From an uncultured Pseudomonadota bacterium (lineage in GTDB: Bacteria > Pseudomonadota > Gammaproteobacteria > Burkholderiales > Rhodocyclaceae), in NCBI GenBank assembly GCA_903870055.1, contig CAIQBG010000002.1, positions 1-60,296 on the forward strand: a DNA stretch of 60,296 nucleotides, written 5' to 3'. Positions 37,483 to 48,252 of the stretch are shown piece after piece. Position numbers and translations under genes: made by a program. Each line of letters starts with the position of its first letter. The stretch's first letter is position 1. Below the pieces are notes generated by a model. That model was given only the letters and a program-made list of their open reading frames with translations. It was not told the origin of the DNA and searched no databases.

Positions 37483-38433
37483 TCAGTCAATAAACAGCGA
37501 GGAAACTGAATCTTCCTTGCTGATGCGGCGGATGGTTTCCGCCAGCAACTCTGCAACCGACAATTGACGGATGCGTGAACATTTTTGTGCGGCATCGGTG
37601 AGCGGAATGGTATCCAGCACCACGAGTTCATCCAGCACAGATTCGTTGATACGTTCAACCGCTGCACCCGACAACACCGGGTGCGTACAGTAGGCGGTCA
37701 CACTGCGTGCGCCATTTTCCTTAAGCGCAGCAGCTGCTTTACACAGCGTACCGGCGGTATCAACCAGGTCATCGACGATGATGCAGTCTTTGCCGGTGAC
37801 ATCACCGATGATATTCATGACTTCCGACACGTTCGCCTTCGGGCGACGCTTGTCGATGATGGCCAGATCACATTCGAGACGTTTGGCCAGCGAACGGGCA
37901 CGCACGACACCACCATGGTCCGGCGACACAACAATCGGCTTTTCCAGATGCTTCTGCTGCACATCCGCCAGCAGAATCGGCAGGCCGTAAACGTTATCAA
38001 CAGGAATATCGAAGAAACCCTGGATCTGTTCTGCGTGCAGATCCATCGTCATCACACGATCCACACCGGCAGCGACAAGCATATTAGCTACAAGCTTGGC
38101 AGCGATCGGCACACGATTAGAGCGGGGGCGACGATCCTGACGGGCATAACCGAAGTATGGCAGTGCGGCAGTGATGCGGCCGGCTGATGCGCGCTTGAGC
38201 GCATCAACGATCACCAGCAATTCCATCAGGTTGTCGTTGGACGGATGACACGTCGATTGCACGACAAAAACGTCGTTACCCCGTACGTGCTCCTGAATCT
38301 CGACACTCACTTCACCATCGGAGAAGCGGCCGACATCGGCGCGACCGAGCGATAGCCCAAGACGTTGGGCAACATCTGCTGCCAATTTTGGGTTGGCATT
38401 CCCGGTAAAAACCATCAGGTTCTGGAAAGGCAT
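37483..38433 (-). CDS. prs: Ribose-phosphate pyrophosphokinase
   Basis: Prs makes PRPP from ribose 5-phosphate and ATP for nucleotide, histidine, tryptophan and NAD synthesis. The 316-residue protein shows [10 protein letters not shown], the ATP loop [15 protein letters not shown], the metal site [17 protein letters not shown] and the PRPP-binding [14 protein letters not shown]. The start at 38433 has a GAGGA ribosome-binding site; the frame upstream is leader sequence. A terminator separates it from the preceding tRNA-Gln. Confidence 0.97.
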   Translation of the reverse strand: MPFQNLMVFTGNANPKLAADVAQRLGLSLGRADVGRFSDGEVSVEIQEHVRGNDVFVVQSTCHPSNDNLMELLVIVDALKRASAGRITAALPYFGYARQDRRPRSNRVPIAAKLVANMLVAAGVDRVMTMDLHAEQIQGFFDIPVDNVYGLPILLADVQQKHLEKPIVVSPDHGGVVRARSLAKRLECDLAIIDKRRPKANVSEVMNIIGDVTGKDCIIVDDLVDTAGTLCKAAAALKENGARSVTAYCTHPVLSGAAVERINESVLDELVVLDTIPLTDAAQKCSRIRQLSVAELLAETIRRISKEDSVSSLFID

Positions 38434-38489
38434 GGCGTCCTCTGGTTCCCTTGGTCCGGCGCCCGTCGGAGGCACGCTGCGGGCCTACA

Positions 38490-38523
38490 AACAAAATGGG
38501 CAGCTGCTTTCCGGCAACTGCCC
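38490..38523 (-). terminator. Terminator of tRNA-Gln
   Basis: On the minus strand a 10-bp stem with one G.T pair (GGGCAGTTGC to GCAGCTGCCC, 6-nt loop) is followed by ATTTTGTTTG. It lies 10 bp past the tRNA 3' end and upstream of prs. Confidence 0.8.
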
Positions 38524-38532
38524 GCAATTCGG

Positions 38533-38609
38533 TGGCTGGGGAAGAAGGATTCGAACCTTCGCATGCCGGAATCAAAATCCGGTGCCTTAACCAGCTTGGC
38601 GACTCCCCA
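38533..38609 (-). tRNA. tRNA-Gln (anticodon UUG)
   Basis: The minus strand folds into a 77-nt cloverleaf with encoded CCA. Its parts are acceptor TGGGGAG/TTCCCCA (the first pair U-A is typical of tRNA-Gln), anticodon stem CCGGA/TCCGG around TTTTGAT, and T arm GAAGG-TTCGAAT-CCTTC. It sits between ispE and prs, a conserved location in proteobacteria. Confidence 0.95.
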
Positions 38610-38699
38610 ACACTCACCCCATACGGGGTTGAGGGCGAAATTGTACCCGAAATTTCGAATTTGAACAGCCCCTCGCAAGGCTTTTTACGCAACCCGTAC

Positions 38700-39617
38700 C
38701 TAGCCAGGAATCAGCTCATGCAGGGGGTGCTGGCCCAGCCCCGGGCTAACCCAGCCCTGCCAGGCTGCCGGCAGGCGCTTAAGCACAGTCTGTGCGACTT
38801 GCTGATCGTCAAATGCCGCAAAGACACAGGCGCCTGATCCGGTCATTCGCACGCGGCCAGCAGTTTCCGGCTGCGCCATCAGCCAGTTGAGTGCAACACC
38901 AACCTCCGGATAAAGCCTCACTGCAACCTGCTCCAGATCATTTGCCCCCACACCCCGATCCAGCGCAGCACTCCAAGTAGTCGGATCAATCGAAGGCGTA
39001 TCCCGGCGCAAATCATTGGACGAAAAAATACCGGCCGTGGGCACAGCAACACCCGGATGAACAATCAGATACCAGGCTGGCGGTAGCGGTGCTGGAGTCA
39101 ATGCCTCTCCCACACCTTCAGCAAAAGCTGATTCACCAAAAACAAAAACAGGCACGTCTGCCCCCAGCGGTAACGCCAATGCCTGCAATTCGGCCTGGGT
39201 ACCGCCTAATCGCCACAGATAGTTCAACGCAATCAACACCGTTGCCGCATCAGAACTGCCACCGCCCAGCCCTCCGCCCATCGGCAAGCGCTTGGTCAAA
39301 TGGATAGTCACGCCATCTCGGATGCCTGACGCCCGCCGTAAAGCTTCAGCGGCGCGCACCGTTAAATCCGTTTCCGCGGGCACCCCGGGAATCGGGTTGG
39401 CCAGCACCACCCGCTCGTCAGCACGAGGCACAAAGTGCAGCGTGTCATCCAACCCGACAAAGCGGAACAGCGTCTGCAGCGTGTGATAACCATCCGGCCG
39501 ACGCCCAGTGACATGCAGAAAGAGATTCAACTTGGCGGGCGCCGGATATCCGGAAGACCAGTTCCAGCGCATTGCCATTTGTGGGTCAGGCAGTACGGCG
39601 GGTGTTTTAAAACTCAT
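38700..39617 (-). CDS. ispE: 4-diphosphocytidyl-2-C-methyl-D-erythritol kinase
   Basis: IspE is the GHMP kinase of the MEP isoprenoid pathway. The 305-residue protein has [21 protein letters not shown], the ATP loop [17 protein letters not shown] and a C-terminal [12 protein letters not shown]. The ATG at 39617 is preferred to a TTG at 39623 that lies next to the lolB stop; neither has a clear ribosome-binding site. It is probably cotranscribed with lolB. Confidence 0.96.
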   Translation of the reverse strand: MSFKTPAVLPDPQMAMRWNWSSGYPAPAKLNLFLHVTGRRPDGYHTLQTLFRFVGLDDTLHFVPRADERVVLANPIPGVPAETDLTVRAAEALRRASGIRDGVTIHLTKRLPMGGGLGGGSSDAATVLIALNYLWRLGGTQAELQALALPLGADVPVFVFGESAFAEGVGEALTPAPLPPAWYLIVHPGVAVPTAGIFSSNDLRRDTPSIDPTTWSAALDRGVGANDLEQVAVRLYPEVGVALNWLMAQPETAGRVRMTGSGACVFAAFDDQQVAQTVLKRLPAAWQGWVSPGLGQHPLHELIPG

Positions 39618-39623
39618 CGGCAA

Positions 39624-40247
39624 TTAAGGGGCTGGTCGATCAGCCGGATCGCTAACCCCATCCCATTCTGTAAGTGCAACACGGAGCCACAGGCCATCTG
39701 GACCGACTCCCTCGATCGCCAGAGGCCACTGATCCGGCGCCGGCGATCCATAGCGGTACTCGAAGAGCCAGCCGCGTGTACCCGCGACAAGTACGCGGCC
39801 ATCGTTGTCGCGCGATTGCACAGCCCCTTTAGACCAACGGCCACGCAGCCAGGAGTCCGCTGCAACATCGGGCAAACGAATCCCGGCTAGCGACTCTCCC
39901 AGCGTCAGCAGATCGGCAGCCTCCCCACGTTTACCGGTGGCATCTTGCCAACGCACACCGGTGGGCGTCACTTCGATTTTGGCCAATGCGTTACCCAGAG
40001 GTCCGACCAGCCATAACGTGTCGTTATCCTCCTGGTGCTGCCAAGCAAAGCGCCCTGCCACCGGATCCGGCGAGTCCGCCGCACTGGCATTCGCCGCCCG
40101 CTGCCCCGCTACAAAACGACCGCCGAGCTGCCATTGGCGTGCGCCTGCGGTCAGTGCTGGCGCACTACCGTTGCCAGACTCAGGTCCTGGCACATGTGCG
40201 CAGGCCGAGAGCAACACAAAGAAAATTAAGAATAGCCAGTGCCGCAT
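39624..40247 (-). CDS. lolB: Outer-membrane lipoprotein receptor LolB
   Basis: LolB receives lipoproteins from LolA and inserts them in the outer membrane. The 207-residue protein has a signal peptide with lipobox LLSAC followed by AHVPGP. The beta-barrel body has WQLGGRFVAGQRA, RFAWQHQEDNDTLWLVGPLGNALAKIEV and SWLRGRWS. An upstream GTG at 40259 overlaps the stop of the TPR gene (GTGA) and is an alternative start. The order lolB-ispE-prs is conserved. Confidence 0.92.
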   Translation of the reverse strand: MRHWLFLIFFVLLSACAHVPGPESGNGSAPALTAGARQWQLGGRFVAGQRAANASAADSPDPVAGRFAWQHQEDNDTLWLVGPLGNALAKIEVTPTGVRWQDATGKRGEAADLLTLGESLAGIRLPDVAADSWLRGRWSKGAVQSRDNDGRVLVAGTRGWLFEYRYGSPAPDQWPLAIEGVGPDGLWLRVALTEWDGVSDPADRPAP

Positions 40248-40255
40248 CTTATGGC

Positions 40256-42073
40256 TCACAGCGCCTGGCTAGGTGCCGCTGCCGGTGCCGCATCGAGGCC
40301 CAGCGCTTTACCCTTGGCGCGCAACTCTGCATTGTCAGGAAATTGCTGCAAACCAACCCGCCAGACCCTTGCCGCTTCTTCATCTCGCCCCATCGCCTTG
40401 AGCACAACGACCTGGTGCTCAATAATCTCGGGATCCAGCCGCAGCATCGCTGCTCGGTTTAGAAACTCCAGCGCCACGGGATAATTTTTCTCCCGATAAT
40501 AAAGCCAACCCATGCTATCGAGAATGAATGGATCATTGGGAGAAAGCGATAGCGCTTTCTCAAGCAGCACGCGTGATTCTTTGAGGTGGATGTTCCGATC
40601 GGCATAGGTGAAGCCGAGTGCGTTATAAGCCTGCGCATATTTGGGGTCACGCTTGATCACATCACGCATGCTTTGTTCAAAAAGCGCCATACGGCCAGAG
40701 CGTTCGGCCAGCATGCCGCGCTCATAGCGCAGCAAAATACTCGATGGATCTTTCTTTAAAGCCGCATCAACCAGTTGGAACGCGCCAGCCACATCGCCAC
40801 TGTCTCTGACCAACGTTGCTTCTCCAATCACCAACTCGGCACGTGTGGCTGCATCCCTTGCCGGCGTTGTTTCCAACAATGCCCGTGCCGCCTTCAGGTC
40901 TCCCTGTCGAGCCATCAGATTTGCCGCGCGCATGCGGGCTGTCACAAAGTATTCGCCCGGTAGCACTTTTAAGTAATGCATCACCGCATCTGAATCGGCT
41001 GGCGCCACACCCTGCAACTCAGCACGGCTCTTAGCAAGTTCTGCCTGGCTTTCATAAGCCAGGCCGAGGTTGTATTCGATCAACGATGTATCAACCGAAT
41101 CCATTGTCAGCAATCGCTGCAAGGCCTGAATGCCCAGTTGCGGATCCTGCGCCTGAATAGCAATCGCTGCCGCAGCAAACAAGGCTTCGGGGCTGATATC
41201 TGGCTGCGCCACCAGAATCTGCAATTGAGCGCGCGCGTCTGCAAGCCTGTCTGCCGATAACAATTGCTGTGCATATACGGCACGTATCGATGCGGCTTTC
41301 GGATAATCAGAAAGGTAGTCCGCTAAAACAGTAAGTGCGGCAGCTGGGCTTCGCTTGGAAAGTATTTGCGCATTCAACAGTACGCCGGGTTCGGAATCTG
41401 GACTCAAGCGTCGGGCACTTTGCACCGCATCCAGAGCAGCGACATCATCCCCCGCACGCAACGCAGCCTGCGCCCGAGCTAGTTGTGCATCCGGCACCGA
41501 CAAATAGGGGGCTGTAACGGCATCGATCAATTTACGAGCACGCTGCGGATCGGTCTGCGCCGGAAATCGTTGCCCGAGGAGCAACAATTCTTGCGCGCGG
41601 CGGTCCGCGGGCAGCAACGACAAATAGCGCAGCAGCACCGGCTGTGCTTCGGCATAACGGCCCATCAGAATCTGGGTTGATGCCAGTACGTTCAGTGCAT
41701 CTGTTGAATTCGGCTCTTTCTCAACCCAGAGGCGCGCAGCCTCCAGCATTAAGTCCGGTTGGCGGTTCAGCGCCGCAATCTCGAAAGTGCGACGAAAAAT
41801 TGCCGGATCGTTATATTTAAGGGCCAGATCTGCATAGGCTGCCAGAGCGACTTGCGGCTTATCGCGCTTCAGGGCAATTTCAGCCAGAATGACTTCAAAC
41901 ACCACCTGTGGCGGCGTCTCAGCTGCCTCAATAGCGGGAGTGGCAGCAGGCACCTCAGCACAAGCAACCCCTGCGGACAGCAAGGCTGCCAGCACGAGAC
42001 AGGGTTTGGAAGGCGTGAGGCTCTTTGAGGCGCTAGCACGGCGAGGCAATAAAAAACTTGGTCTGAACGGCAT
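40256..42073 (-). CDS. Exported tetratricopeptide-repeat protein
   Basis: A 605-residue protein with a long signal-like N-terminus (hydrophobic core about 24-38, CLVLAALLSAGVACA). It is followed almost entirely by helical TPR-like repeats. Examples are the segment at KRDPKYAQAYNALGFTYADR and the one at ALSLSPNDPFILDSMGWLYYREKNYPVALEFL. It is found next to lolB in many betaproteobacteria and probably serves as a periplasmic scaffold; the partner is unknown. Confidence 0.88.
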   Translation of the reverse strand: MPFRPSFLLPRRASASKSLTPSKPCLVLAALLSAGVACAEVPAATPAIEAAETPPQVVFEVILAEIALKRDKPQVALAAYADLALKYNDPAIFRRTFEIAALNRQPDLMLEAARLWVEKEPNSTDALNVLASTQILMGRYAEAQPVLLRYLSLLPADRRAQELLLLGQRFPAQTDPQRARKLIDAVTAPYLSVPDAQLARAQAALRAGDDVAALDAVQSARRLSPDSEPGVLLNAQILSKRSPAAALTVLADYLSDYPKAASIRAVYAQQLLSADRLADARAQLQILVAQPDISPEALFAAAAIAIQAQDPQLGIQALQRLLTMDSVDTSLIEYNLGLAYESQAELAKSRAELQGVAPADSDAVMHYLKVLPGEYFVTARMRAANLMARQGDLKAARALLETTPARDAATRAELVIGEATLVRDSGDVAGAFQLVDAALKKDPSSILLRYERGMLAERSGRMALFEQSMRDVIKRDPKYAQAYNALGFTYADRNIHLKESRVLLEKALSLSPNDPFILDSMGWLYYREKNYPVALEFLNRAAMLRLDPEIIEHQVVVLKAMGRDEEAARVWRVGLQQFPDNAELRAKGKALGLDAAPAAAPSQAL

Positions 42074-42137
42074 GGTGGCGTTATCTTATCCCGTCTTAAG
42101 TGCTTTTCACTGAAATATCGCCACAGGATTCCGCCAG

Positions 42138-42974
42138 ATGCCTGAATTACCCGAGGTTGAAGTCAGCCGGCTGGGCCTCGAACCCGAGCTAACCGGTCGT
42201 TTGATTACCGGTGCCGTAACGCGTACGCCCAAACTGCGCTATCCCTTACCCGGAAATTTGAATAAGCGCTTACAAGGCGCTCGGCTCAAAGAAATCCGCC
42301 GACGCGGCAAATATCTATTATTCGACATCGATCAGTTGCCAGAAGACAAAACGGCCACACTCATTCTGCATCTGGGCATGTCGGGCAGCCTGCGTATCGT
42401 AACGCCGGACACACCGCCTCAAACCCATGACCATGTGGATATTGCTTTCGGCGAAAAGATTCTACGATTGCGTGACCCCAGACGATTCGGCGCCCTGCTC
42501 TGGCACGATGATGAAACACCACTGATGGATCATCCGTTGATGGCCGTGCTTGGCGTTGAGCCGCTGGAAGACATCTTTAACGGTGCCTGGCTACATGAAC
42601 ATCTGCATAAACGCAGCGGCCCGATCAAGCCCGTACTCATGGATAGCCATCTGGTCGTAGGCATTGGCAACATCTATGCGGCCGAAAGTCTTTTTCTATC
42701 CGGGATTTCGCCACTGCGGTCAGCGCAACGGATTAGTGCCGCGCGCTGCGATTTGCTGGCCGGTGCAGTAAAACAGACTTTATCGGCGGCAGTTGCCGCT
42801 GGCGGCTCCAGCGTGAGAGATTATGTCCACTCCGACGGCGGCGCAGGTTGCTTCCAGTTGCAATGCGCCGTGTACGAGCGCGAAGGGCAGCCTTGTGTAG
42901 GCTGTGGCAAACCGGTGAGAAGAATCCGACAGGTAGGTCGATCAACGTTTTACTGCCCGCACTGTCAGAAATAA
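42138..42974 (+). CDS. mutM: Formamidopyrimidine-DNA glycosylase (MutM/Fpg)
   Basis: MutM removes 8-oxoguanine and formamidopyrimidines. The 278-residue protein starts PELPEVEVSRLGLEPEL, with Pro2 as nucleophile and Glu3. It has the helix-two-turn-helix region GIGNIYAAESLFLSGI and a C-terminal zinc finger with cysteines in CVGCG and CPHC. It is divergent from the TPR gene and ends before a terminator. Confidence 0.97.
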   Translation: MPELPEVEVSRLGLEPELTGRLITGAVTRTPKLRYPLPGNLNKRLQGARLKEIRRRGKYLLFDIDQLPEDKTATLILHLGMSGSLRIVTPDTPPQTHDHVDIAFGEKILRLRDPRRFGALLWHDDETPLMDHPLMAVLGVEPLEDIFNGAWLHEHLHKRSGPIKPVLMDSHLVVGIGNIYAAESLFLSGISPLRSAQRISAARCDLLAGAVKQTLSAAVAAGGSSVRDYVHSDGGAGCFQLQCAVYEREGQPCVGCGKPVRRIRQVGRSTFYCPHCQK

Positions 42975-43022
42975 CCAGGTACTCGTAAAGCGTGGGGGCG
43001 GGTGTGCGAGAGTAGCGAATTG

Positions 43023-43049
43023 GCGCGTAGCGGCATCTGGGCTACGCGC
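43023..43049. repeat. Stem-loop in the mutM-fdx gap
   Basis: GCGCGTAGC and GCTACGCGC form a perfect 9-bp stem with a 9-nt loop, just before the mutM terminator. It is a strong, isolated palindrome of unknown role. Confidence 0.5.
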
Positions 43050-43062
43050 GCATACCGAACAC

Positions 43063-43084
43063 CGCGCTCCCCAGCGCGATTTTT
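43063..43084 (+). terminator. Terminator of mutM
   Basis: CGCGCT-CCCC-AGCGCG followed by ATTTTTAG on the plus strand ends the mutM transcript just at the 3' end of the convergent ferredoxin gene. Confidence 0.85.
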
Positions 43085-43086
43085 AG

Positions 43087-43368
<282 letters not shown>

Positions 43369-43418
43369 TTAGGGGCGGATTGTCCCTGATTGCGGGGTTT
43401 TTAGCCACCCCACAAGCA

Positions 43419-44505
<1,087 letters not shown>

Positions 44506-44507
44506 AC

Positions 44508-45809
44508 TTAGTCAGCCGCAGTGCGTACCGTAACCAGCTGCTCCGGTTTCACATGTTTCTGGAAAGCGGTTCTGATTGCTTCTGGCGTTAATGCGCGCAC
44601 ACGTTCCGGGTATTTTTCCAACCAGTCAGTCGGCAATCCGTAAAACGCCATAACCCCCAAGTTCGCCGCCAACTTGCTATTGGAATCAATGCGCAAAGCG
44701 AAACCGCCCGCAATATTGTCCTGAGCGGCTTTTAGCTGCACGGCAGTAGGACCACGGCGCAAGAAATCGCCGAGCACACTGTTGACCACCTTCAAGGCAT
44801 CATCAGCTTGCGCACGTTTTGTTTCCAGGCCAATGGTGAAGGGGCCGTCTACCAGCTTAGGATCGAAGTAGCTGTAAACACTGTAGGCATAGCCACGGTC
44901 TTCGCGCACGGCTTTCGTCAGCAACGATACAAAGCCCCCGCCGCCCAGCGTGTAGTTGCCGACCTGCAGTGCAATCTGCTCAGGATCATCTCGCGCCACC
45001 GAGGGCATCCCCACCAGCAAGTGTGCTTGCGAGGCAGGATGTTCCACACTGACCACCTTGGCACTGGTAGCGGCAGGCTTTGGCAACCCCCGCGGCACAT
45101 CCGCCTGATCGGCAGGCAATGATGCGGTTAACTGAATTGCAAGAGCTTCCGCTTCAGCACGAGTCAGATCGCCTACTAATGCGATGCTGGCACGGGAGGC
45201 ACTGTAATGCTGGCGCCAGAAAGACTCTAAATCGGTCCGGCTGAGGCTCGCCATAGATTCCGGCGTCACCACACGGCCATAAGGATGGTCGGGATAAATA
45301 GCTGCCATATAAGCGCGTTGAGACAATACTTGCGGTTTTGTAAGCGCTTCTTTTAGCGCAGCTATGCTACGTGCCTGATCACGTTTGAATACAGCCCCGT
45401 CAAAGTGTGGGCGTGATAATGCATCAACCATCAAACCGACTGCAGCTGTTCGACGATCTGGGTCTGATAGCGTACGCAAGCTCACGGTGGCACTGTCCAT
45501 CCCTGCGCCCGTGTTCAATTGCGCCCCAATGTCCGCCAGCGTCTCAGCCATTTCTTTTTCATTGCGACTACCGGCACCCTGATCCAACAGGCTCGCAGTC
45601 ATTGAGGCCAAACCCACCTGGTTCGATGGATCAAAGGCGGAGCCCGCTAGAAAACTGATCTGCACATCCACGATAGGCAGCGTATGCGTTTCGATAAAAT
45701 ACACACGAGTGCCTTGTTCTGTCGTCCAGGATTGCACTGGCGCAGCGATTGCCTGCGCACCAACGAGCGTTGCAACCATAGCGGCTGACATCATCAACAA
45801 ACGCTTCAT
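44508..45809 (-). CDS. M16 family peptidase, inactive-type partner subunit
   Basis: A 433-residue exported M16-fold protein (signal peptide MKRLLMMSAAMVATLVGAQ..., ending near AIA). The usual HxxEH zinc motif is missing; the equivalent region reads GLASMTASLLDQGAGSRNE. The C-terminal half carries the R/Y-type substrate-binding segment around EDRGYAYSVYSYF. In M16B pairs such a subunit complements an active one, here the upstream gene. The start at 45809 has a GCAGGAG ribosome-binding site and gives a clean signal peptide; an ATG at 45845 overlapping the upstream stop is the alternative. Confidence 0.9.
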   Translation of the reverse strand: MKRLLMMSAAMVATLVGAQAIAAPVQSWTTEQGTRVYFIETHTLPIVDVQISFLAGSAFDPSNQVGLASMTASLLDQGAGSRNEKEMAETLADIGAQLNTGAGMDSATVSLRTLSDPDRRTAAVGLMVDALSRPHFDGAVFKRDQARSIAALKEALTKPQVLSQRAYMAAIYPDHPYGRVVTPESMASLSRTDLESFWRQHYSASRASIALVGDLTRAEAEALAIQLTASLPADQADVPRGLPKPAATSAKVVSVEHPASQAHLLVGMPSVARDDPEQIALQVGNYTLGGGGFVSLLTKAVREDRGYAYSVYSYFDPKLVDGPFTIGLETKRAQADDALKVVNSVLGDFLRRGPTAVQLKAAQDNIAGGFALRIDSNSKLAANLGVMAFYGLPTDWLEKYPERVRALTPEAIRTAFQKHVKPEQLVTVRTAAD

Positions 45810-45844
45810 TAGACCCGCTCCTGCAGCTTGATTCACGCAAACCA

Positions 45845-47251
45845 TTAGTGACGCCCTCCGGCCTGAACGGCTTCGGCACGTTTAGCACGCGCAGTCAGCT
45901 CAGCTGCATCCAGAGGTTGTGGCACCAATCGTGCAATAGTCAACTGATCATCTTTGAAATAACTTTGCGCAACCCGTTGCACATCGGCCACTGTTACCTC
46001 ATTTAATTTATCCAGCATCAATGGGCTGGCCTGCCAGCCATAACCCAAGGTTTCCAGCATGCCGATTTCCATCGCTTGTCCCATAACCGAATCCTTTTTG
46101 TACACCTCGGAAGCGCGCAGCTGACTTCGCGCCCGCGCGAGCTCCTGCTCCGTGACACCTTTGTTGGCTACCTCGGCCAACGCGCCACGGATAGCCTGCT
46201 CCAACTCAGCAACTGTGTGGCCCGGGCGGGGCGATGCCTGCAACACAAACATGCCCGGTCCGCGATTCGTGCTGTCATAACTGGTGTCTACAGATACCGC
46301 CACCTGCTGCTCACGGACCAGTGCCGTTGGCAAACGGGCGGCCTCATGACCGTCCAGAATCTGCGCCAGCATTTCCAGCGCATATGGATCCACATCTTTA
46401 CGCGGATCGTTCAAACGCGGCGCCTTCCAGCCCATCACTAGCAAAGGTAAATCGGCAGGCGCTTTGACATCCAATTGTCGCTGCCCCGTTTGCACCGGTT
46501 CCTCATACTGCTTACGTTCAGGCAGCGCCCGCGCAGGGATAGCGCCATAGGTCTGACGTGCCAAGCCGAATACCTGCTGGTGGTTCACATCGCCAACCAC
46601 CACCAGCGTGGCATTGTTAGGCACATACCATCGGCGATACCAGTCACGCACATCGGCCACAGTCATCTGCTCCAGATCGCTCATCCACCCAATAACCGGG
46701 CGACGATAGGGGTGCGCCTGCCAGGACACGGCATTCATCGCTTCATGCACGCGCGCGCTGGATTGATCGTCTGTGCGCATTCGGCGCTCTTCCATAATCA
46801 CCTGGATTTCCTTGCTATAACCGTCGGGATCTAGCGTTAGATGCCGCATACGATCTGCTTCCAGCGCCATCACCGTTTTGAGTTGCGAAGCAGGCACCTG
46901 TTGGAAATAAGCGGTGTAATCCGTACTGGTAAAGGCATTGTCACGCCCGCCTACGGCGGCGACACGGCGGTTAAATTCGCCTGGGCCAACGGAAGGTGTG
47001 CCCTTGAACATCATGTGTTCGGTGACGTGCGCAACCCCCGTCACCCCATCATGCTCATCAATGCTCCCCACCCGATACCAAACCATCTGCACGGCCGTTG
47101 GTGCACGATGATCCTCTCGAACAACCACCCGCATCCCATTGGGCAGCCTTGTTTCAAAGGTATTGTCATTGTTCTCTGCAGATATTGCCCAGGTGGGCGT
47201 TAACAGTGCAGATAAGAGGGGGATGAGCCCGAGGGCTGTTCGCAGTCGCAT
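45845..47251 (-). CDS. M16 family zinc metallopeptidase, active subunit
   Basis: A 468-residue periplasmic peptidase, signal peptide ending AISA. The inverted zinc motif HVTEH (His75, Glu78, His79) in GVTGVAHVTEHMMFKGT is intact, followed by the downstream glutamate region EVIMEERRMRTDDQ. It presumably forms a heterodimer with the next gene product and degrades peptides in the periplasm. It is divergent from ftsY with a 53-bp gap. Confidence 0.93.
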   Translation of the reverse strand: MRLRTALGLIPLLSALLTPTWAISAENNDNTFETRLPNGMRVVVREDHRAPTAVQMVWYRVGSIDEHDGVTGVAHVTEHMMFKGTPSVGPGEFNRRVAAVGGRDNAFTSTDYTAYFQQVPASQLKTVMALEADRMRHLTLDPDGYSKEIQVIMEERRMRTDDQSSARVHEAMNAVSWQAHPYRRPVIGWMSDLEQMTVADVRDWYRRWYVPNNATLVVVGDVNHQQVFGLARQTYGAIPARALPERKQYEEPVQTGQRQLDVKAPADLPLLVMGWKAPRLNDPRKDVDPYALEMLAQILDGHEAARLPTALVREQQVAVSVDTSYDSTNRGPGMFVLQASPRPGHTVAELEQAIRGALAEVANKGVTEQELARARSQLRASEVYKKDSVMGQAMEIGMLETLGYGWQASPLMLDKLNEVTVADVQRVAQSYFKDDQLTIARLVPQPLDAAELTARAKRAEAVQAGGRH

Positions 47252-47304
47252 AAGCTATTCTGTCTAGGCTAAAATCAAAGATTACCAAGGATACCCCCGC
47301 CACC

Positions 47305-48246
47305 ATGTCTGACGCTACCGATAACCCGCCCCGCCGCTCCTGGCGCGAACGTCTTTTTGCCGGCCTGACCAAAACTCGGCAGCAAATTGGCGGCTCGGTG
47401 CGCACGCTTTTTGCACGCGGACAGGTTGATGACGAGCTGCTAGAAGACCTCGAAGCCCTGCTGCTATCGGCTGATGTCGGGGTCGAGGCAACCGTTATCC
47501 TCATTGAAGACCTACGCCAACGCGCACGTAAACAGAATTTACAAACGCCTGAAAGCATTCAGGCCGCCATGGTGGATTGCCTGGCCGATCTGCTGAAACC
47601 GCTCGAAGCGCCTTTACAGATCGCGCCGCCCCCCGGATCGCCCTTTGTGATTATGGTGGCTGGCATCAACGGGGCTGGCAAAACCACTACCCTGGGCAAA
47701 TTGGCGCACCACTTCCAGGCTGCGGGCCATTCTGTCCTGCTCGCCGCAGGCGATACTTTCCGCGCTGCGGCACGGGAACAACTGCAGGCCTGGGGCGAAC
47801 GCAATAACGTGACCGTTATCGCTCAAGAAGGCGGCGACCCTTCTGCGGTTATTTTCGATGCCGTGCATGCAGCGAAAGCTCGTGGCATTGATATCGTGCT
47901 GGCTGATACGGCCGGCCGCCTGCCGACCCAGATGCATCTAATGGATGAGATTGCCAAGATCCGCCGTGTGATTACCAAAGCCGAAACAACTGCCCCGCAT
48001 GAGGTCCTGCTCGTGCTCGACGGCACTATCGGTCAGAACGCTATCGGCCAGGTTAAAGCCTTCGATAAAGCCATTGGCGTCACCGGCCTCGTTATCACCA
48101 AACTGGATGGCTCTGCCAAGGGTGGCGTGCTGGCAGCCATTGCCAAGCAGTGCCCCAAACCGGTGCGCTACGTTGGTGTTGGCGAGCAGGTTGAAGACCT
48201 GCAACCGTTTAGTGCACGCGCGTTTGCCGAAGCCCTCCTGGGTTAA
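47305..48246 (+). CDS. ftsY: Signal recognition particle receptor FtsY
   Basis: FtsY is the SRP receptor GTPase that docks ribosomes translating membrane proteins. The 313-residue protein has a short basic N-terminus (RRSWRERLFAGLTKTRQQ), lacking the long acidic A domain of E. coli FtsY. The helical N domain follows, then the G domain with GINGAGKTTTLGK (about 120-132), DTAGRLPTQ and TKLDGSAKGG. The next gene is a cation antiporter instead of ftsEX. Confidence 0.97.
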   Translation: MSDATDNPPRRSWRERLFAGLTKTRQQIGGSVRTLFARGQVDDELLEDLEALLLSADVGVEATVILIEDLRQRARKQNLQTPESIQAAMVDCLADLLKPLEAPLQIAPPPGSPFVIMVAGINGAGKTTTLGKLAHHFQAAGHSVLLAAGDTFRAAAREQLQAWGERNNVTVIAQEGGDPSAVIFDAVHAAKARGIDIVLADTAGRLPTQMHLMDEIAKIRRVITKAETTAPHEVLLVLDGTIGQNAIGQVKAFDKAIGVTGLVITKLDGSAKGGVLAAIAKQCPKPVRYVGVGEQVEDLQPFSARAFAEALLG

Positions 48247-48252
48247 TTACTG

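Noticed and set aside
38612-38632. CTCACCCC-ATAC-GGGGTTGAG hairpin between ispE and tRNA-Gln
   Set aside because: It has a bulge and no T-run on the minus strand; not enough to call a terminator.
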